Part shown: one piece after another, positions 50,829 to 59,936 of the stretch | How positions within the stretch are numbered: the stretch's first letter is position 1 | Layout of the letters: every line of letters starts with the position of its first letter | From: Trebonia sp036276115 | GTDB lineage: Bacteria > Actinomycetota > Actinomycetes > Streptosporangiales > Streptosporangiaceae | DNA: 64,000 bases | Assembly (NCBI GenBank): GCA_036276115.1 | Contig: DATBEM010000207.1 | Span: 1-64,000, forward strand | Direction of reading: 5' to 3' | Program-made: the position numbers and the translations under genes | The notes under the pieces: model-generated | Databases searched by the model: none | Told to the model about the DNA's origin: nothing | The model's input: only the letters and a program-made list of their open reading frames with translations

Positions 50829-51946
50829 CCGGCGGCTGAGGTGGCGCGGGCGGCGAGCCTGCCGGTCGCGTGGAGGTAGCGGAAGGCCTGGGCGTAGGAG
50901 CCGAGCAGGGACGCCTGGCAGTAGGGCACGTCCCGCTCGGCGCAGAACGCGGCCACCAGCGCCTGGGCGCGGCGCAGGCTGGGACGCGGCATCGAGGGGA
51001 ACAGGTGATGCTCGATCTGGTAGTTCAGGCCGCCGAGGGCGAAGTCGGACAGCCACCCGCCCCGGACGTTGCGGGAGGTCAGGACCTGGCGGCGCAGGAA
51101 GTCGGTCTGGTCGGACGCCGCCAGGACCGGCATGCCCTTGTGGTTGGGCGCGAAGGAGCATCCCAGGTACAGCCCGAGCAGGCCCTGCTGCACCACGATG
51201 AAGGCAGCGGCCTTGACGGGCGGCAGGACGAGGAAGACCGCGGTGAGGTAGGCGACGGCGTGCAGGCCGAGCAGCGTGGCTTCCCAGGCCCGGTTGCGGC
51301 AGGCGCGCCGCGTCATCGCGTGGATGCTGGACACGTGCAGGCTCACCGCCTCGAAGCACAGCATGGGGAGCAGGAGGTAGGCCTGGTAGCGGTAGACCAG
51401 CCGGGCGATGCCCCGGCTGGCCCGCGCCTGGCGGGCGGAGAACGCCAGCGCCCCGATCATGATGTCGGGATCAGCGTCCTCGGTGTTGGGGTGGGCATGG
51501 TGGCGGTTATGCTTGCCCGTCCACCAGCCAATGCTGAACCCGACGAAGAGGTTGCCGCACAGGGCCCCGGCGATGAAGTTGGCCCGCTTGGAGCGGAAGA
51601 TCTGCCGGTGGCCGGCATCGTGGCCGAGGAAGCCGACCTGGGCGAAGATCACCGCCAGGAAGACGGCGACGGCAAGCTGCCACCACGAGTCACCGAGGAC
51701 CGCGAACGCCGCCCACCCGGCGGCCAGGGCCAGCCCGGTGAGCGTCATCTTCCACGCGTAGTAGCGCAGCCGGCGATCCAGCAGCCCCGCTGCCCGCACC
51801 TGGCGCGACAGCATCGCGTACTCGCTGCCGCGGCGGCCCGCGGCAGCCTCGGCCGGGACGGCAGCAGCCTCGGGGGCATCAACGCGGACAGCGGCAGTGC
51901 CGACAGCCGCGCAGCTGGGACTCTCTTGTACCCGCGACACGCTCAT
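50825..51946 (-). CDS. Membrane fatty acid desaturase
   Basis: 373 residues, with all three di-iron histidine boxes: HDAGH near residue 109, HNRHHAH near 145, and QIEHHLFP near 310. Four or so membrane helices. The box pattern (QxxHH last) fits acyl-lipid/linoleoyl-type front-end desaturases such as DesA3-like enzymes. Introduces a double bond into membrane acyl chains. Its TAA overlaps the TAG of the convergent secreted-protein frame. Confidence 0.9.
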   Translation of the reverse strand: MSVSRVQESPSCAAVGTAAVRVDAPEAAAVPAEAAAGRRGSEYAMLSRQVRAAGLLDRRLRYYAWKMTLTGLALAAGWAAFAVLGDSWWQLAVAVFLAVIFAQVGFLGHDAGHRQIFRSKRANFIAGALCGNLFVGFSIGWWTGKHNRHHAHPNTEDADPDIMIGALAFSARQARASRGIARLVYRYQAYLLLPMLCFEAVSLHVSSIHAMTRRACRNRAWEATLLGLHAVAYLTAVFLVLPPVKAAAFIVVQQGLLGLYLGCSFAPNHKGMPVLAASDQTDFLRRQVLTSRNVRGGWLSDFALGGLNYQIEHHLFPSMPRPSLRRAQALVAAFCAERDVPYCQASLLGSYAQAFRYLHATGRLAARATSAAG

Positions 51947-52086
51947 GCCTCCTAGTAGTCAGGTGGGGGTGACTACCGGGAGTCTTGGGTAGCTCGAGAA
52001 AGAGATCAGCACCGCCGGTAAGAGCCAAGCGACTCGCGGTGCGTGCCTCTTACGCTAGCACGGGCGGTGAGCACTCCGGCCCTGGC

Positions 52087-53217
52087 CTACAGCGCCGGCT
52101 CGGCCAGCGCGACCGCCGCGCACGGGATGCCCGGTGCCCGCGCCGATGGCGCGGCGATGAGCTCTTCGAGCTGCCGGACGATGACGGCCGGCGAGACGGG
52201 CTGAGGCCGTCGCAGTATGCCCAGCAAGGCATCGACCGACTGCCGGACGGTGAACCGGGTCCCGGCGTCGAGCCGCGCGGCGAGGGTGACCGGGCCGCGG
52301 TCGATGGCCGCGCGGATGCCCCAGGCGAGCGCCTCGGCGTCGTCGGGGGCGACGAGCGTGACCGCGCCGCAATCGGTCTCGGGCAGGCCCCCGTCGCGGG
52401 AGGCGACGACCCGGCAGCCAGAATGCTGGGCCTCGATCGAGACGATGCCGAACGTCTCATGCCAGTACTGGCTGTTGGACGGCATGACGACGACGTCGTG
52501 GCAGGCCATCAGGGCCGCCATCGTGGCCGGCGTCCGGCAGCTGGCCACGACGGATATTCCGGGGTGCACGCCGAGCATCCGCTCGATGATCTTGCCCTGC
52601 GGCTTGTCCGCGCCCGCGGTCGTCGCGGTGAACGTGATCGCCCGGTCCTGGTCGATGATGTCGATGTGCAGCGTCTCCAGCAGGGTGTAGATGCCCTTCT
52701 CGGGGCTCAGGCGGCCGGCGAACAGGACGCGGGTCGTGCCCGCCGCGTGATCCGGCCGGCGCGCGGCGGCGAAGTTCGGCTCCGCGAACGGGTACACCAC
52801 GCTGATCGTGGCGACGTCCACGTCCAGGTACCTCGCCCACAGGGCGGCGGCGTACCGGCTGGTGGCGATCACGGCGAGCTCCCTGGTTCCCTCCACGGCG
52901 AACGCCCGCTCCCGCTCCCGGATGGGCGGCGGGTTGTGCAGGATGACGAACGCCGGGTGCCGGGTCGGCACCGGGTGCGGCTCGTTAACGAACACGACGG
53001 TCCCGTCGAGCTCGCTCACCGCGGCCAGGGCCGGCAGGGACAGGAACGCGATGCCCGGGAAGCCGTCCCGGCCATCGCTGGCGCCGAGGCCGACGGTGAC
53101 GACCTGCGCGGCCACGCCACGCCGGGTCAGCTCCCGGACCTGGCCGACGGTGTAGTTCTCCGAGCCGCCGGTGCCCGCGGGCAGCGGGTTGCCCGGGGAC
53201 CAGATGAATGAGATCAA
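52087..53217 (-). CDS. GT4-like glycosyltransferase
   Basis: 376 residues from a TTG (53217) chosen because the family-like start MISFIWSPGNPLPAGTGGSENYTVGQVRELTRRG begins there; no good RBS is visible, so the start is uncertain. GT-B features: TSRYAAALWARYLDV, VVYPFAEPNFAAARRPDH, VLFAGRLSPEKGIYTLLETL, VVMPSNSQYWHETFGIVSIEAQHSGCRVVASRDGGLPET. The acceptor is not predictable from context. Confidence 0.82.
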   Translation of the reverse strand: MISFIWSPGNPLPAGTGGSENYTVGQVRELTRRGVAAQVVTVGLGASDGRDGFPGIAFLSLPALAAVSELDGTVVFVNEPHPVPTRHPAFVILHNPPPIRERERAFAVEGTRELAVIATSRYAAALWARYLDVDVATISVVYPFAEPNFAAARRPDHAAGTTRVLFAGRLSPEKGIYTLLETLHIDIIDQDRAITFTATTAGADKPQGKIIERMLGVHPGISVVASCRTPATMAALMACHDVVVMPSNSQYWHETFGIVSIEAQHSGCRVVASRDGGLPETDCGAVTLVAPDDAEALAWGIRAAIDRGPVTLAARLDAGTRFTVRQSVDALLGILRRPQPVSPAVIVRQLEELIAAPSARAPGIPCAAVALAEPAL

Positions 53218-53488
53218 GTGCGCCGCCTACGTCTGTTCGTGACCGAGGAACCGGGAGGACGCGAAGGATGCAGACGGGCCCGGCGCCCGCTCGCAGACCG
53301 CCGCGTGCGACGCGGCCCGGCGGCAAGACCTCGGCAGCAGTCACGAGTGCGCTGGTCAAGGGGGACGTGAGAGTGCCTTCCGCGTTACCGCAAGGCAGGG
53401 TCCCGACCTAGCAGACAGTCATACCAACTCGCTGCCCAGTGTACGCGCCCCCCCGGCCCGGACGAGGGGCGGTGTCCGCGCCCGGCGG

Positions 53489-55051
53489 CTAGCGGCGGTA
53501 GCGGCGGCGGGCAGCCACCGCGCCGCCGCTGGTGAAGACGAGGCCCGCGGGCACCGGGGCCGGGCCGGCCAGCTGCCCGGCCGGGAGGTCCTCGGGGTCG
53601 ACGCCCACGCCGAGCAGGATGCGGGTCACCCCCTGAGCCGAGTCGAGCAGGTCATCCAGGGCCCGGCGCAGGTGCTCGCCGGTCACCGCCGGCACCATCC
53701 CGTCGCCGGGCTGGGGGCGGTCAGCGGCGGCCTGCTCGTGCAGCGCTTCGAGGACGGCCCGCCGGATCAGCTCCTTCAGGAACGACGCGGTCGTGCCCTC
53801 GGTCCGCTCGACGGCGGCCGCCACGTCCGCCAGGCCGAGGTCGAGGGGCACGCCCCGGCCGTAGAGCGCCAGCAGCCGGGCGCGGGCCTCGGCGTCGGGC
53901 AGCGCGACCTCGACCGCCACGTCGACCCGGCCGGGGCGGGCGGCCAGCGCGGGCTCCAGCAGGTCGGCCCGGTTCGTGGTCAGCAGGAACAGCAGGTCGG
54001 CGTCGGGGGCGGCGCCGTCCATCGCGTCGAGCAGGTCGAACAGGACCGGGCTGGACGCCGGGCCAGCGATGCGGTCCTCGGCGACGAGGTCCACGTCCTC
54101 CATTACCACGACGGCGGGCTGCAGGGCGCGGGCCATCTCGGTGACCGCGCCGACGGCGCCCAGGACCCGGCCAGTGAGGACCAGCCGGGTGTAGCCGTCC
54201 ATCTGCCCGAGCAGGTAGCGGGTGGTGTGGGTCTTGCCGGTGCCGGGCGGCCCGTACAGCAGCAGGCCGCGCTTGAGGTGCTGCCCGGCCCGCAGCAGGG
54301 CGGCCCGGTGGCGGGCGACGCCGAGGGCGTGCCGCTCGATCCGGTCCAGGGCGGCCGCGGGCAAGATGACGTCCCCCCGGGCGAGGCGCGGCGACTGGGC
54401 GAACCCGAGGCTGATGCCGCCGAACTGGGTCAGCGACACGTCCAGCAGGTGGCCGCGGTAGACATTGAGCTCGGACCGCAGCCGGTCCAGGCCGGCCAGC
54501 AGCCGCTGGGCGTCCTCGGTCGCCAGTCCGGCGACCTCGACCAGGAGCCCGGGCTGCTGGTCGCCCGGGCCGTGGATCATGAGCACGTAACGGCCGTGGT
54601 CGTCGGTGACCAGCAGCAGCGCCAGCCGCAGGCAGCCGAGCGTGCTGCCGGGCCCGTTCGGCAGGTCGGCCAGCGCGGGCGCGCTCAGGCGGACCGGCGG
54701 CAGCCCGTCCCCGGCGACGAGGTTCTGCAGGTCCAGGCCGCCGAAGTGGCGGGGCACGGTCAGGCCGTGCACCTCGACCGTCCGGCCGGGCTGGGCCGAC
54801 CACGCGTTGAGGGCGGCCTGCAGGTTGACGTGCTCGAACGGCGGCAGGTCGCGGGTCACGACGGACAGCTCGGCGCCGGCGGCGCCCAGGTGGCCCCGCA
54901 CCAGCACGCTGGCCTCATTGGCCTCCCGATCCTGGCGGGAGACCGACTGCGCCCAGTCGATGAACTTGCTGAACGAGGCCGCGAACGCGCGCGCCTCCCC
55001 CTCGGCCGCCCGGCCGGGCATCGCCGGGCCGTTCATGTCTTCATCGGGCAC
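53489..55051 (-). CDS. AAA-family ATPase
   Basis: 520 residues from a GTG. An N-terminal region of about 250 residues has no family I recognise. It is followed by an AAA core: Walker A LLYGPPGTGKTHTTRYLL, Walker B AVVVMEDVDLVAEDR, sensor-1 LFLLTTNRADLLEPALAARPGRVDVAVEVALPD (with the SRH arginines) and a C-terminal helical lid. It resembles CDC48/Bcs1-like single-AAA proteins of actinobacteria. It may remodel a protein partner; next to a kinase remnant and a beta-propeller gene. Confidence 0.82.
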   Translation of the reverse strand: MPDEDMNGPAMPGRAAEGEARAFAASFSKFIDWAQSVSRQDREANEASVLVRGHLGAAGAELSVVTRDLPPFEHVNLQAALNAWSAQPGRTVEVHGLTVPRHFGGLDLQNLVAGDGLPPVRLSAPALADLPNGPGSTLGCLRLALLLVTDDHGRYVLMIHGPGDQQPGLLVEVAGLATEDAQRLLAGLDRLRSELNVYRGHLLDVSLTQFGGISLGFAQSPRLARGDVILPAAALDRIERHALGVARHRAALLRAGQHLKRGLLLYGPPGTGKTHTTRYLLGQMDGYTRLVLTGRVLGAVGAVTEMARALQPAVVVMEDVDLVAEDRIAGPASSPVLFDLLDAMDGAAPDADLLFLLTTNRADLLEPALAARPGRVDVAVEVALPDAEARARLLALYGRGVPLDLGLADVAAAVERTEGTTASFLKELIRRAVLEALHEQAAADRPQPGDGMVPAVTGEHLRRALDDLLDSAQGVTRILLGVGVDPEDLPAGQLAGPAPVPAGLVFTSGGAVAARRRYRR

Positions 55052-55117
55052 GGGCTACGCCTTCCCGTTAGCCGGCCACTCCCCGCGCGGTCGGAGGCTA
55101 ACGCATAGTATCTCGAC

Positions 55118-55390
55118 TTATGCGGACGTGCCCGTCATTATTCGGCCCGCTATCCACGCGCTAGGCCGCGACAGGAAACGCCAGGCTACGGCGTCCGGCC
55201 GCGATGCCGGGTCCTTGGCCAGCAGCGACAAGATCAGGGGCGCCAGCGGGCCGGCGAGCCCGGGATAGGCTGGCGGCCGGGTCACGACCGCCCCGATCAC
55301 CGGGCTCAGCGACGTCCCGCCGAAAGGCGGGCGGCCCTCGACGGCGGCGTACAGGGTGGCGCCGAGCGCCCACATGTCCTTGTCAATCAT
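55118..55390 (-). pseudogene. Ser/Thr kinase remnant (subdomains IX-XI)
   Basis: 90 codons reading DMWALGATLYAAVEGRPPFGGTSLSPVIGAVV, then YPGLAGPLAPLILSLLAKDPASRPDA. This is the DxWxLG helix F to the final Arg of an actinobacterial Hanks-type kinase. The ATP-binding lobe and catalytic loop are missing and do not occur upstream, and the tail after the RPDA helix is unrelated. A truncated leftover of a PknB-like gene. Confidence 0.75.
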
Positions 55391-55531
55391 AATTCAATCG
55401 CCTTTGAACGGCCGCGGCGGCGGACAGGGACCTCTGCCCGCCGCCACGGGCGCGCTTCCCGCCCGGCGCGGCCCGGTTCGCCCTAACCTGGGAGGGACAC
55501 CAGCAGGGCCCGGCCGGGGAGGAGTGCCCGA

Positions 55532-56659
55532 GTGACCGATCCGGGGCGCGATGGCGACGAGGCCCGCGGCGGCGATCGAGACGGCGATGGGGGCGTCAGC
55601 GCCGGGCGGGACGCCTACGTGGCGGGCGGCGACCAGTTCTTCTTCAACGTCAGCGTGTACCCGGGCCAGCCCGGCGCGGGGACGGCCGCTGGCCCGGACG
55701 AGGCACCCGCCCCCGGCCCGGGGCGACGGCTGTTCTCGGCCCGGGTGACCCGCCGCCCGGGCCAGCTCCTGGTCGCTTTCGGGGCGGAGGACTCGCTGGT
55801 GATCACCGAGCGCGACACGACCGTTCACCGCTGGTCGCTGCGCGGCAATGCCCCGCTCGCGGGCGCCCCGGCCAGCCCCGCCGCCCCGTTCAAGGTCATG
55901 CGGGCCGACGTCGGCCCGCGGGTGGCGGTGAGCACGGTGGCCCCCGCGGTTGCCGTCACGCGCGGCGCGCGGGTCACGCTGCTGCACTTCGGCGAGGCCG
56001 GGTACCGGCCGACGACGGTCCCGCTCGGTACCAGCGAGTTCCTCATCAGCACCGACGGCGAGCGCTTCGCCACCGTGGACGATCGCGGGGTGAAGGTGCG
56101 CGAGTTCGCCGACGGGTCCGTAACCTGGCGGGCGGCCGGCCCCCGGAGCGTCGCGACGGCGACGATGAACCCGGCCGGCACGACGGTGGCCATCACTGGC
56201 GCCCCGAACATGTTCACCGGGTCCAACCGGGTCGTGGTGGTCAGCCGGGACGACCCTCGGCCACGCGAGTTCACGTTCGAGAACGTCCCGATGGCCGGCT
56301 CTCAGGTAGCCGTCTCCCCCAACGGGGCGCTCGTCGCGGTGGCGTCCTTCCGCGAGATCGTCGTGATCCGGGCGCGCACCGGCGACATCATCCACCGGCG
56401 ACGGCTGTCCGGCCTGCGCGATGACGTGCGGTCGTCCGTCGGGACCCGGCCGCACCGGCTGATCTGCACCAACCAGGGCGACCTGCTGTGGCTGCGCGGG
56501 CGCCACGCGGTGACCGTGAACTGGGCCGGCGACCAGTCCCGCTACCTCCCCCAGGACGGCCTGTGCGACGACATCGCGTTCGACCACGCGACCTCCCGGT
56601 TCGCCATGGTCAGCGAGTCGGGCCAGGTCGACGTCTTCCAGTGGAACCCCGGCCCCTAG
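55532..56659 (+). CDS. Beta-propeller (WD40-like) protein with GRD-type N-terminus
   Basis: 375 residues from a GTG with GGGGAGGAG upstream. The N-terminus is Asp/Gly-rich and contains SAGRDAYVAGGDQFFFNVSVY, a GRD-x-x-x-AGGDQ motif like those at the start of actinobacterial NTPase-associated effector proteins. From about residue 65, seven or so degenerate four-strand repeats follow (LLVAFGAEDSLVITERDTTVHRWSL, FLISTDGERFATVDDRGVKVREFADGS, QVAVSPNGALVAVASFREIVVIRARTGD, FAMVSESGQVDVFQW), as in WD40/YVTN-type propellers. No signal peptide. Probably a sensing or scaffold module; function unknown. Confidence 0.7.
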   Translation: MTDPGRDGDEARGGDRDGDGGVSAGRDAYVAGGDQFFFNVSVYPGQPGAGTAAGPDEAPAPGPGRRLFSARVTRRPGQLLVAFGAEDSLVITERDTTVHRWSLRGNAPLAGAPASPAAPFKVMRADVGPRVAVSTVAPAVAVTRGARVTLLHFGEAGYRPTTVPLGTSEFLISTDGERFATVDDRGVKVREFADGSVTWRAAGPRSVATATMNPAGTTVAITGAPNMFTGSNRVVVVSRDDPRPREFTFENVPMAGSQVAVSPNGALVAVASFREIVVIRARTGDIIHRRRLSGLRDDVRSSVGTRPHRLICTNQGDLLWLRGRHAVTVNWAGDQSRYLPQDGLCDDIAFDHATSRFAMVSESGQVDVFQWNPGP

Positions 56660-56686
56660 ACCCGCCCGGCCAGCACATCGCGCCTC

Positions 56687-56698
56687 TTGCTGTTATCG
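56687..56698 (+). repeat. Dispersed AT-rich motif, copy 11 (variant)
   Basis: TTGCTGTTATCG with flank CCTC; the last two core bases differ. It lies 28 bp past the propeller gene, with no clear hairpin before it. Confidence 0.8.
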
Positions 56699-56893
56699 CC
56701 GAGCGAGGCGCGCGGAAGCCGTGCCGGGCGGCCAGTCCGTCCGCTGCCCCGGGCCGCTCACCCCCGGATCTCGCGCGCGGCTGGCCGACTGGGCGGCGGC
56801 TGACAGGGCGATGGCCAGGGCCATCGGCGGACGCCGCTAAGGCCCGCGGGTGAGCGGCCCGCGGCCGTTGCCCGCCCGCGGTGACGCGGGGGT

Positions 56894-57868
56894 TTACTGG
56901 CCCGCCCCGGGCTGGCCGTAGGAGCCGGGCTGGCCGCCGTTGGCGGGCGGCTGCCCGTAGCCGCCGGGCCGGCCGTAGCCGCCCGGCTGGCCGTAGCCGC
57001 CCGGCTGGCCGTAGCCGCCCGGCTGGCCATAATTACCGGGCTGGTCGTAACCGCCTTGCTGGGGGCTGCCTTGCTGGGGGTAGCTGCCTTGCTGGCCGTA
57101 GGCCCCGGGCTGGCCGTACCCGCCGGGCTGGCCGTACCCGCCGGGCTGGCCGTACTGGCCGGCGCCGGCCTGCGCGGGCCAGCCAGGTTCGGCGGCCTCG
57201 GCCGGCTGGCCGTGGGCCGAGGTCAGCCGGTAGTAGATGAGGGTCACCACCAGCGCGATGAACGGGGTGATCAGCGTGCCCGCGACCAGGTCGGCGATGA
57301 AGCTGCGCCAGCCGAACGGCAGCGCCAGCAAGATCACCGACAAGACGATCCGGGCGGCGATGTAGATCAGGAGCAGCACGACGTAGGTGCCGAACACGTT
57401 CCAGCCGTAGCCCCGGACCGTCCGCCAGCTGCGCCCGAACGACTCGAACGCGCCCGCGCCGCCGATGACGATCCACGGCACGATCAGCGACCAGAACGTC
57501 AGCAGGATCAGGCCGGGCACGATGATGAGCGCGAACCCGATCGCGATGGCGATGCTGGCGAGGATGGCCGCGACCGCGACCGGGACCACGAACGGGAGCG
57601 CCGCCCGCACCGTGTCCTTGAAGTCCAGGTCGGCCCGGCCGTCGCGCACGTCCTGGACGGCCTTGACCAGGGCGGCTTGCATCAGGAAGAGGCCGAACAG
57701 GCTGAAGATCCCGCCAATGGCGTCCCCGGCCGCGCCCAGCCCCCAGCTCAGCAGGGCAGAGACGATGGCGACCGCGAGGTAGATCACGAAGGAGATCACG
57801 ATGAAGTGCGGGAAGTGGCGCCGGTACATGGCCCACGCTTCCCCGATTACACCCGAAAGCGGACTCAT
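56894..57868 (-). CDS. Polytopic membrane protein with GYGQP repeat tail
   Basis: 324 residues. Residues 1 to about 210 hold five or six membrane helices in the DUF7847/glycerophosphodiester-phosphodiesterase-like membrane-domain style (IGEAWAMYRRHFPHFIVISFVIYLAVAIVSALLSW, FESFGRSWRTVRGYGWNVFGTYVVLLLIYIAARIVLSVILLALPFGWRSFI). Residues about 225-324 are QPGGYGQPGGYGQP repeats, low-complexity and likely cytoplasmic. Tyr/Gln/Gly/Pro-rich tails of this sort are common on actinobacterial membrane proteins; the function is unknown. Confidence 0.75.
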   Translation of the reverse strand: MSPLSGVIGEAWAMYRRHFPHFIVISFVIYLAVAIVSALLSWGLGAAGDAIGGIFSLFGLFLMQAALVKAVQDVRDGRADLDFKDTVRAALPFVVPVAVAAILASIAIAIGFALIIVPGLILLTFWSLIVPWIVIGGAGAFESFGRSWRTVRGYGWNVFGTYVVLLLIYIAARIVLSVILLALPFGWRSFIADLVAGTLITPFIALVVTLIYYRLTSAHGQPAEAAEPGWPAQAGAGQYGQPGGYGQPGGYGQPGAYGQQGSYPQQGSPQQGGYDQPGNYGQPGGYGQPGGYGQPGGYGRPGGYGQPPANGGQPGSYGQPGAGQ

Positions 57869-57949
57869 GGTGATCCCCTACCCGCGGTCAGCTGAGGTTC
57901 ACCATCGGCAACGCACCGGGTTTCTGCCGCTCAATGCCAATAAATGCCG

Positions 57950-58807
57950 TCAGGACGGGGCAATCTGGGGGCCGGCCACGGCCGCCAGCGCCTCGCCCAG
58001 GGAGGCGACCCGGGCGACGCCGGGCAGGCGCTGCCCGGCCCAGCCCGGCCCGGCCACGATCCGGCGGACCGGGTAGGCGCCCAGCGCCCGGAGCAGGTCG
58101 AGGCTGGCCGTGCGCGGATGCTGGGACCACACGATGACCGCGTCCGGCCGCACTTCCCGGGTGGCGCGGACGATGCTGAGGGCGGGCGTCGCCGCCCCGA
58201 GCATGCGGGTCGGCAGGCGGCGCTCGGCCAGCGCGGCCGCCAGCGCCACCAAGGGCAGCGTGTGGTACTCGCCGTCGGTGCAGGCCAGGAGGGTGAGGGC
58301 GGCATCCGGGGCGGACGGCGGCTGGGGCACCCGGTGCAGGGCGGCCAGCAGGGACCAGGACAAGGCGTGCTCCACGTCGATGCACTCCGGGTCGTCGCGC
58401 TGGTCGGCGTCGACCGCCACCAGCGCGGGGCGGCACACCAGTTCCCAGGCGCCGGCCACCCCCCGCCGGGCGAATGCGTCGTCCAGCAGGGTGCCGCAGC
58501 GGGCCGTGTCCAGCGCCCGCGCGGCCGCGACGAGGCCGGCCACGTCGCGGCCGGGGTCGCCCGGCGCGTCCTGGCCGGCCGAGACCAGCCGGGCCGCCTC
58601 GGAGGCGAGCAGCCCTGAGTTCACCAGGTCGAGCATCCGGCGCAGGCGGGCGATGTCCTCCTCGCGGTAGCGCCGGTAGCGGCCGGGCTCGGCGTCGCGG
58701 GGGCCTAGGCCGTAACGGCGGTGCCAGGTGCGCAGCGTCGACTCGGAGATGCCGAGGTGCTGCGCGACTTGGCCGGCCGTCCACGCGGCCCCGGCAGCGG
58801 GTCCCAC
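57950..58807 (-). CDS. litR: MerR-type B12-dependent photoreceptor regulator (LitR/CarH)
   Basis: 285 residues from a GTG. N-terminal MerR HTH (WTAGQVAQHLGISESTLRTWHRRYGLGPRD...YRRYREEDIARLRRML). Then a helical cap with the ECIDVEHALSWSLL region (Trp/Glu-His cap residues) and a Rossmann cobalamin-binding part with GEYHTLPL, the E-x-H lower-ligand motif of CarH-type proteins. In Streptomyces and Thermus such proteins repress carotenoid genes in the dark through adenosylcobalamin. It lies at the 3' end of this carotenoid operon, consistent with that role. Confidence 0.85.
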   Translation of the reverse strand: MGPAAGAAWTAGQVAQHLGISESTLRTWHRRYGLGPRDAEPGRYRRYREEDIARLRRMLDLVNSGLLASEAARLVSAGQDAPGDPGRDVAGLVAAARALDTARCGTLLDDAFARRGVAGAWELVCRPALVAVDADQRDDPECIDVEHALSWSLLAALHRVPQPPSAPDAALTLLACTDGEYHTLPLVALAAALAERRLPTRMLGAATPALSIVRATREVRPDAVIVWSQHPRTASLDLLRALGAYPVRRIVAGPGWAGQRLPGVARVASLGEALAAVAGPQIAPS

Positions 58808-58814
58808 CGGGGCC

Positions 58815-59936
58815 TCACGCGGACCGCAGCCGGTAGCGGCGCTCGGCGTAGGCCAGGTCGTCGCGCCACAGCCGGGCGGCCGCCCGGCGGATCACCGGCC
58901 GCAGCGCGGGCGCGACGCGGCGGGCGAGCGCGAACCCCGGGCGGCCCGAGTGCGCGATGACCGCCTCGATGACCGCGGTCCGCGGGTGCCCGTCCGGCCC
59001 GCGCCCGAGCGGGGTCGCGTGGGTCTCGACCACGCTGGTGACGCCCTCGCCCTCGGTGATCCGCATGACGATGGTTCGCGGCCCGGGGCAGCTGAACTCG
59101 GCGATGACGGGCACGCCAACCTGCGGCAGGACCCGGAACGCGACCTGGACCCTGAACAGGTCGTCGGTGTCGGCCACGTCGGTCTCGGCCGGGGCCGACA
59201 GCACCGACAGGTTGCTGAAGGAGTAGGGGTGGAACCACGCGCCATGCCACGGGTCAAGCCGATTGGCGATGATATCGTCCGGTTCGCACACGCCGGTCAG
59301 CGTAGCGACTGCGTGCACGCTTGACCAAAGCGGGGGCCGCGGCGGCACGACGGGGGCGGCCAGCGGCGGCTCGCCGCCGGCCGCGTCGAGCCGCACCCAC
59401 GCCAGCAGCCCGTCGTCGTGGGCGGGCAGCGGCGACCAGCCGCCCCGGCCAGCGCCGTCCCGGCCGCCGCCATTCTGGCCAGCACTGCCCCGGCCAGCGC
59501 CGTCCCGGCCGCCGACCCGCAGCCCGTGCCAGCGGCACACCAGCTCGCCGCAGTCGACCGCGGCGAGCGCCAGCGGCGCCCCCAGGTGGGGGCAGGCGCC
59601 CGGCCCGACCCTGAGCCGCCCGGCCTGGTCGCGCCAGGCCACCAGCTCGGTCCCGGCGATCGTGATCCCGCGCGGCCGGTCCGCCCGCACCTCGCGGCTC
59701 GCGGCCAGGACGAACCAGTTGCCCGACGGCCGCGCCTGCGACCGCTTGAGGGCCGCGTCGATCACCGCCGGCCGGGCCTCGCGGTAGGTCGGCCGCTGGC
59801 GGGCCCACTGCCCGGGCGGCAGGGGCCGCAGCGGCCAGCCTTGCGGCCAGCGCTCGCGCCAGTCCGGCCGCCAGTCCCGGGGCAAGCTGCGCGCCCGGCG
59901 GCCGAGCGGGCCTCGGGGGGACGCGGGATCACTCAT
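58815..59936 (-). CDS. Rieske [2Fe-2S] oxygenase-type protein of the carotenoid cluster
   Basis: 373 residues. Rieske ligands CPHLG and CRWHGL around residues 130-153. The Ala/Gly/Arg-rich loop following (GRDGAGRGSAGQNGGGRDGAGRG) is a local expansion. Then a catalytic-like domain with DPWHGAWFHPYSFSN. It matches the DUF5914/Rieske genes that accompany streptomycete isorenieratene clusters; their exact step is not established. It overlaps crtU by 8 bp. Confidence 0.8.
   Translation of the reverse strand: MSDPASPRGPLGRRARSLPRDWRPDWRERWPQGWPLRPLPPGQWARQRPTYREARPAVIDAALKRSQARPSGNWFVLAASREVRADRPRGITIAGTELVAWRDQAGRLRVGPGACPHLGAPLALAAVDCGELVCRWHGLRVGGRDGAGRGSAGQNGGGRDGAGRGGWSPLPAHDDGLLAWVRLDAAGGEPPLAAPVVPPRPPLWSSVHAVATLTGVCEPDDIIANRLDPWHGAWFHPYSFSNLSVLSAPAETDVADTDDLFRVQVAFRVLPQVGVPVIAEFSCPGPRTIVMRITEGEGVTSVVETHATPLGRGPDGHPRTAVIEAVIAHSGRPGFALARRVAPALRPVIRRAAARLWRDDLAYAERRYRLRSA

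Noticed and set aside
56940..57160. Tandem DNA repeats at the membrane-protein gene end as a CRISPR-like array
   Set aside because: The periodicity encodes GYGQP amino-acid repeats in frame. There are no spacers.
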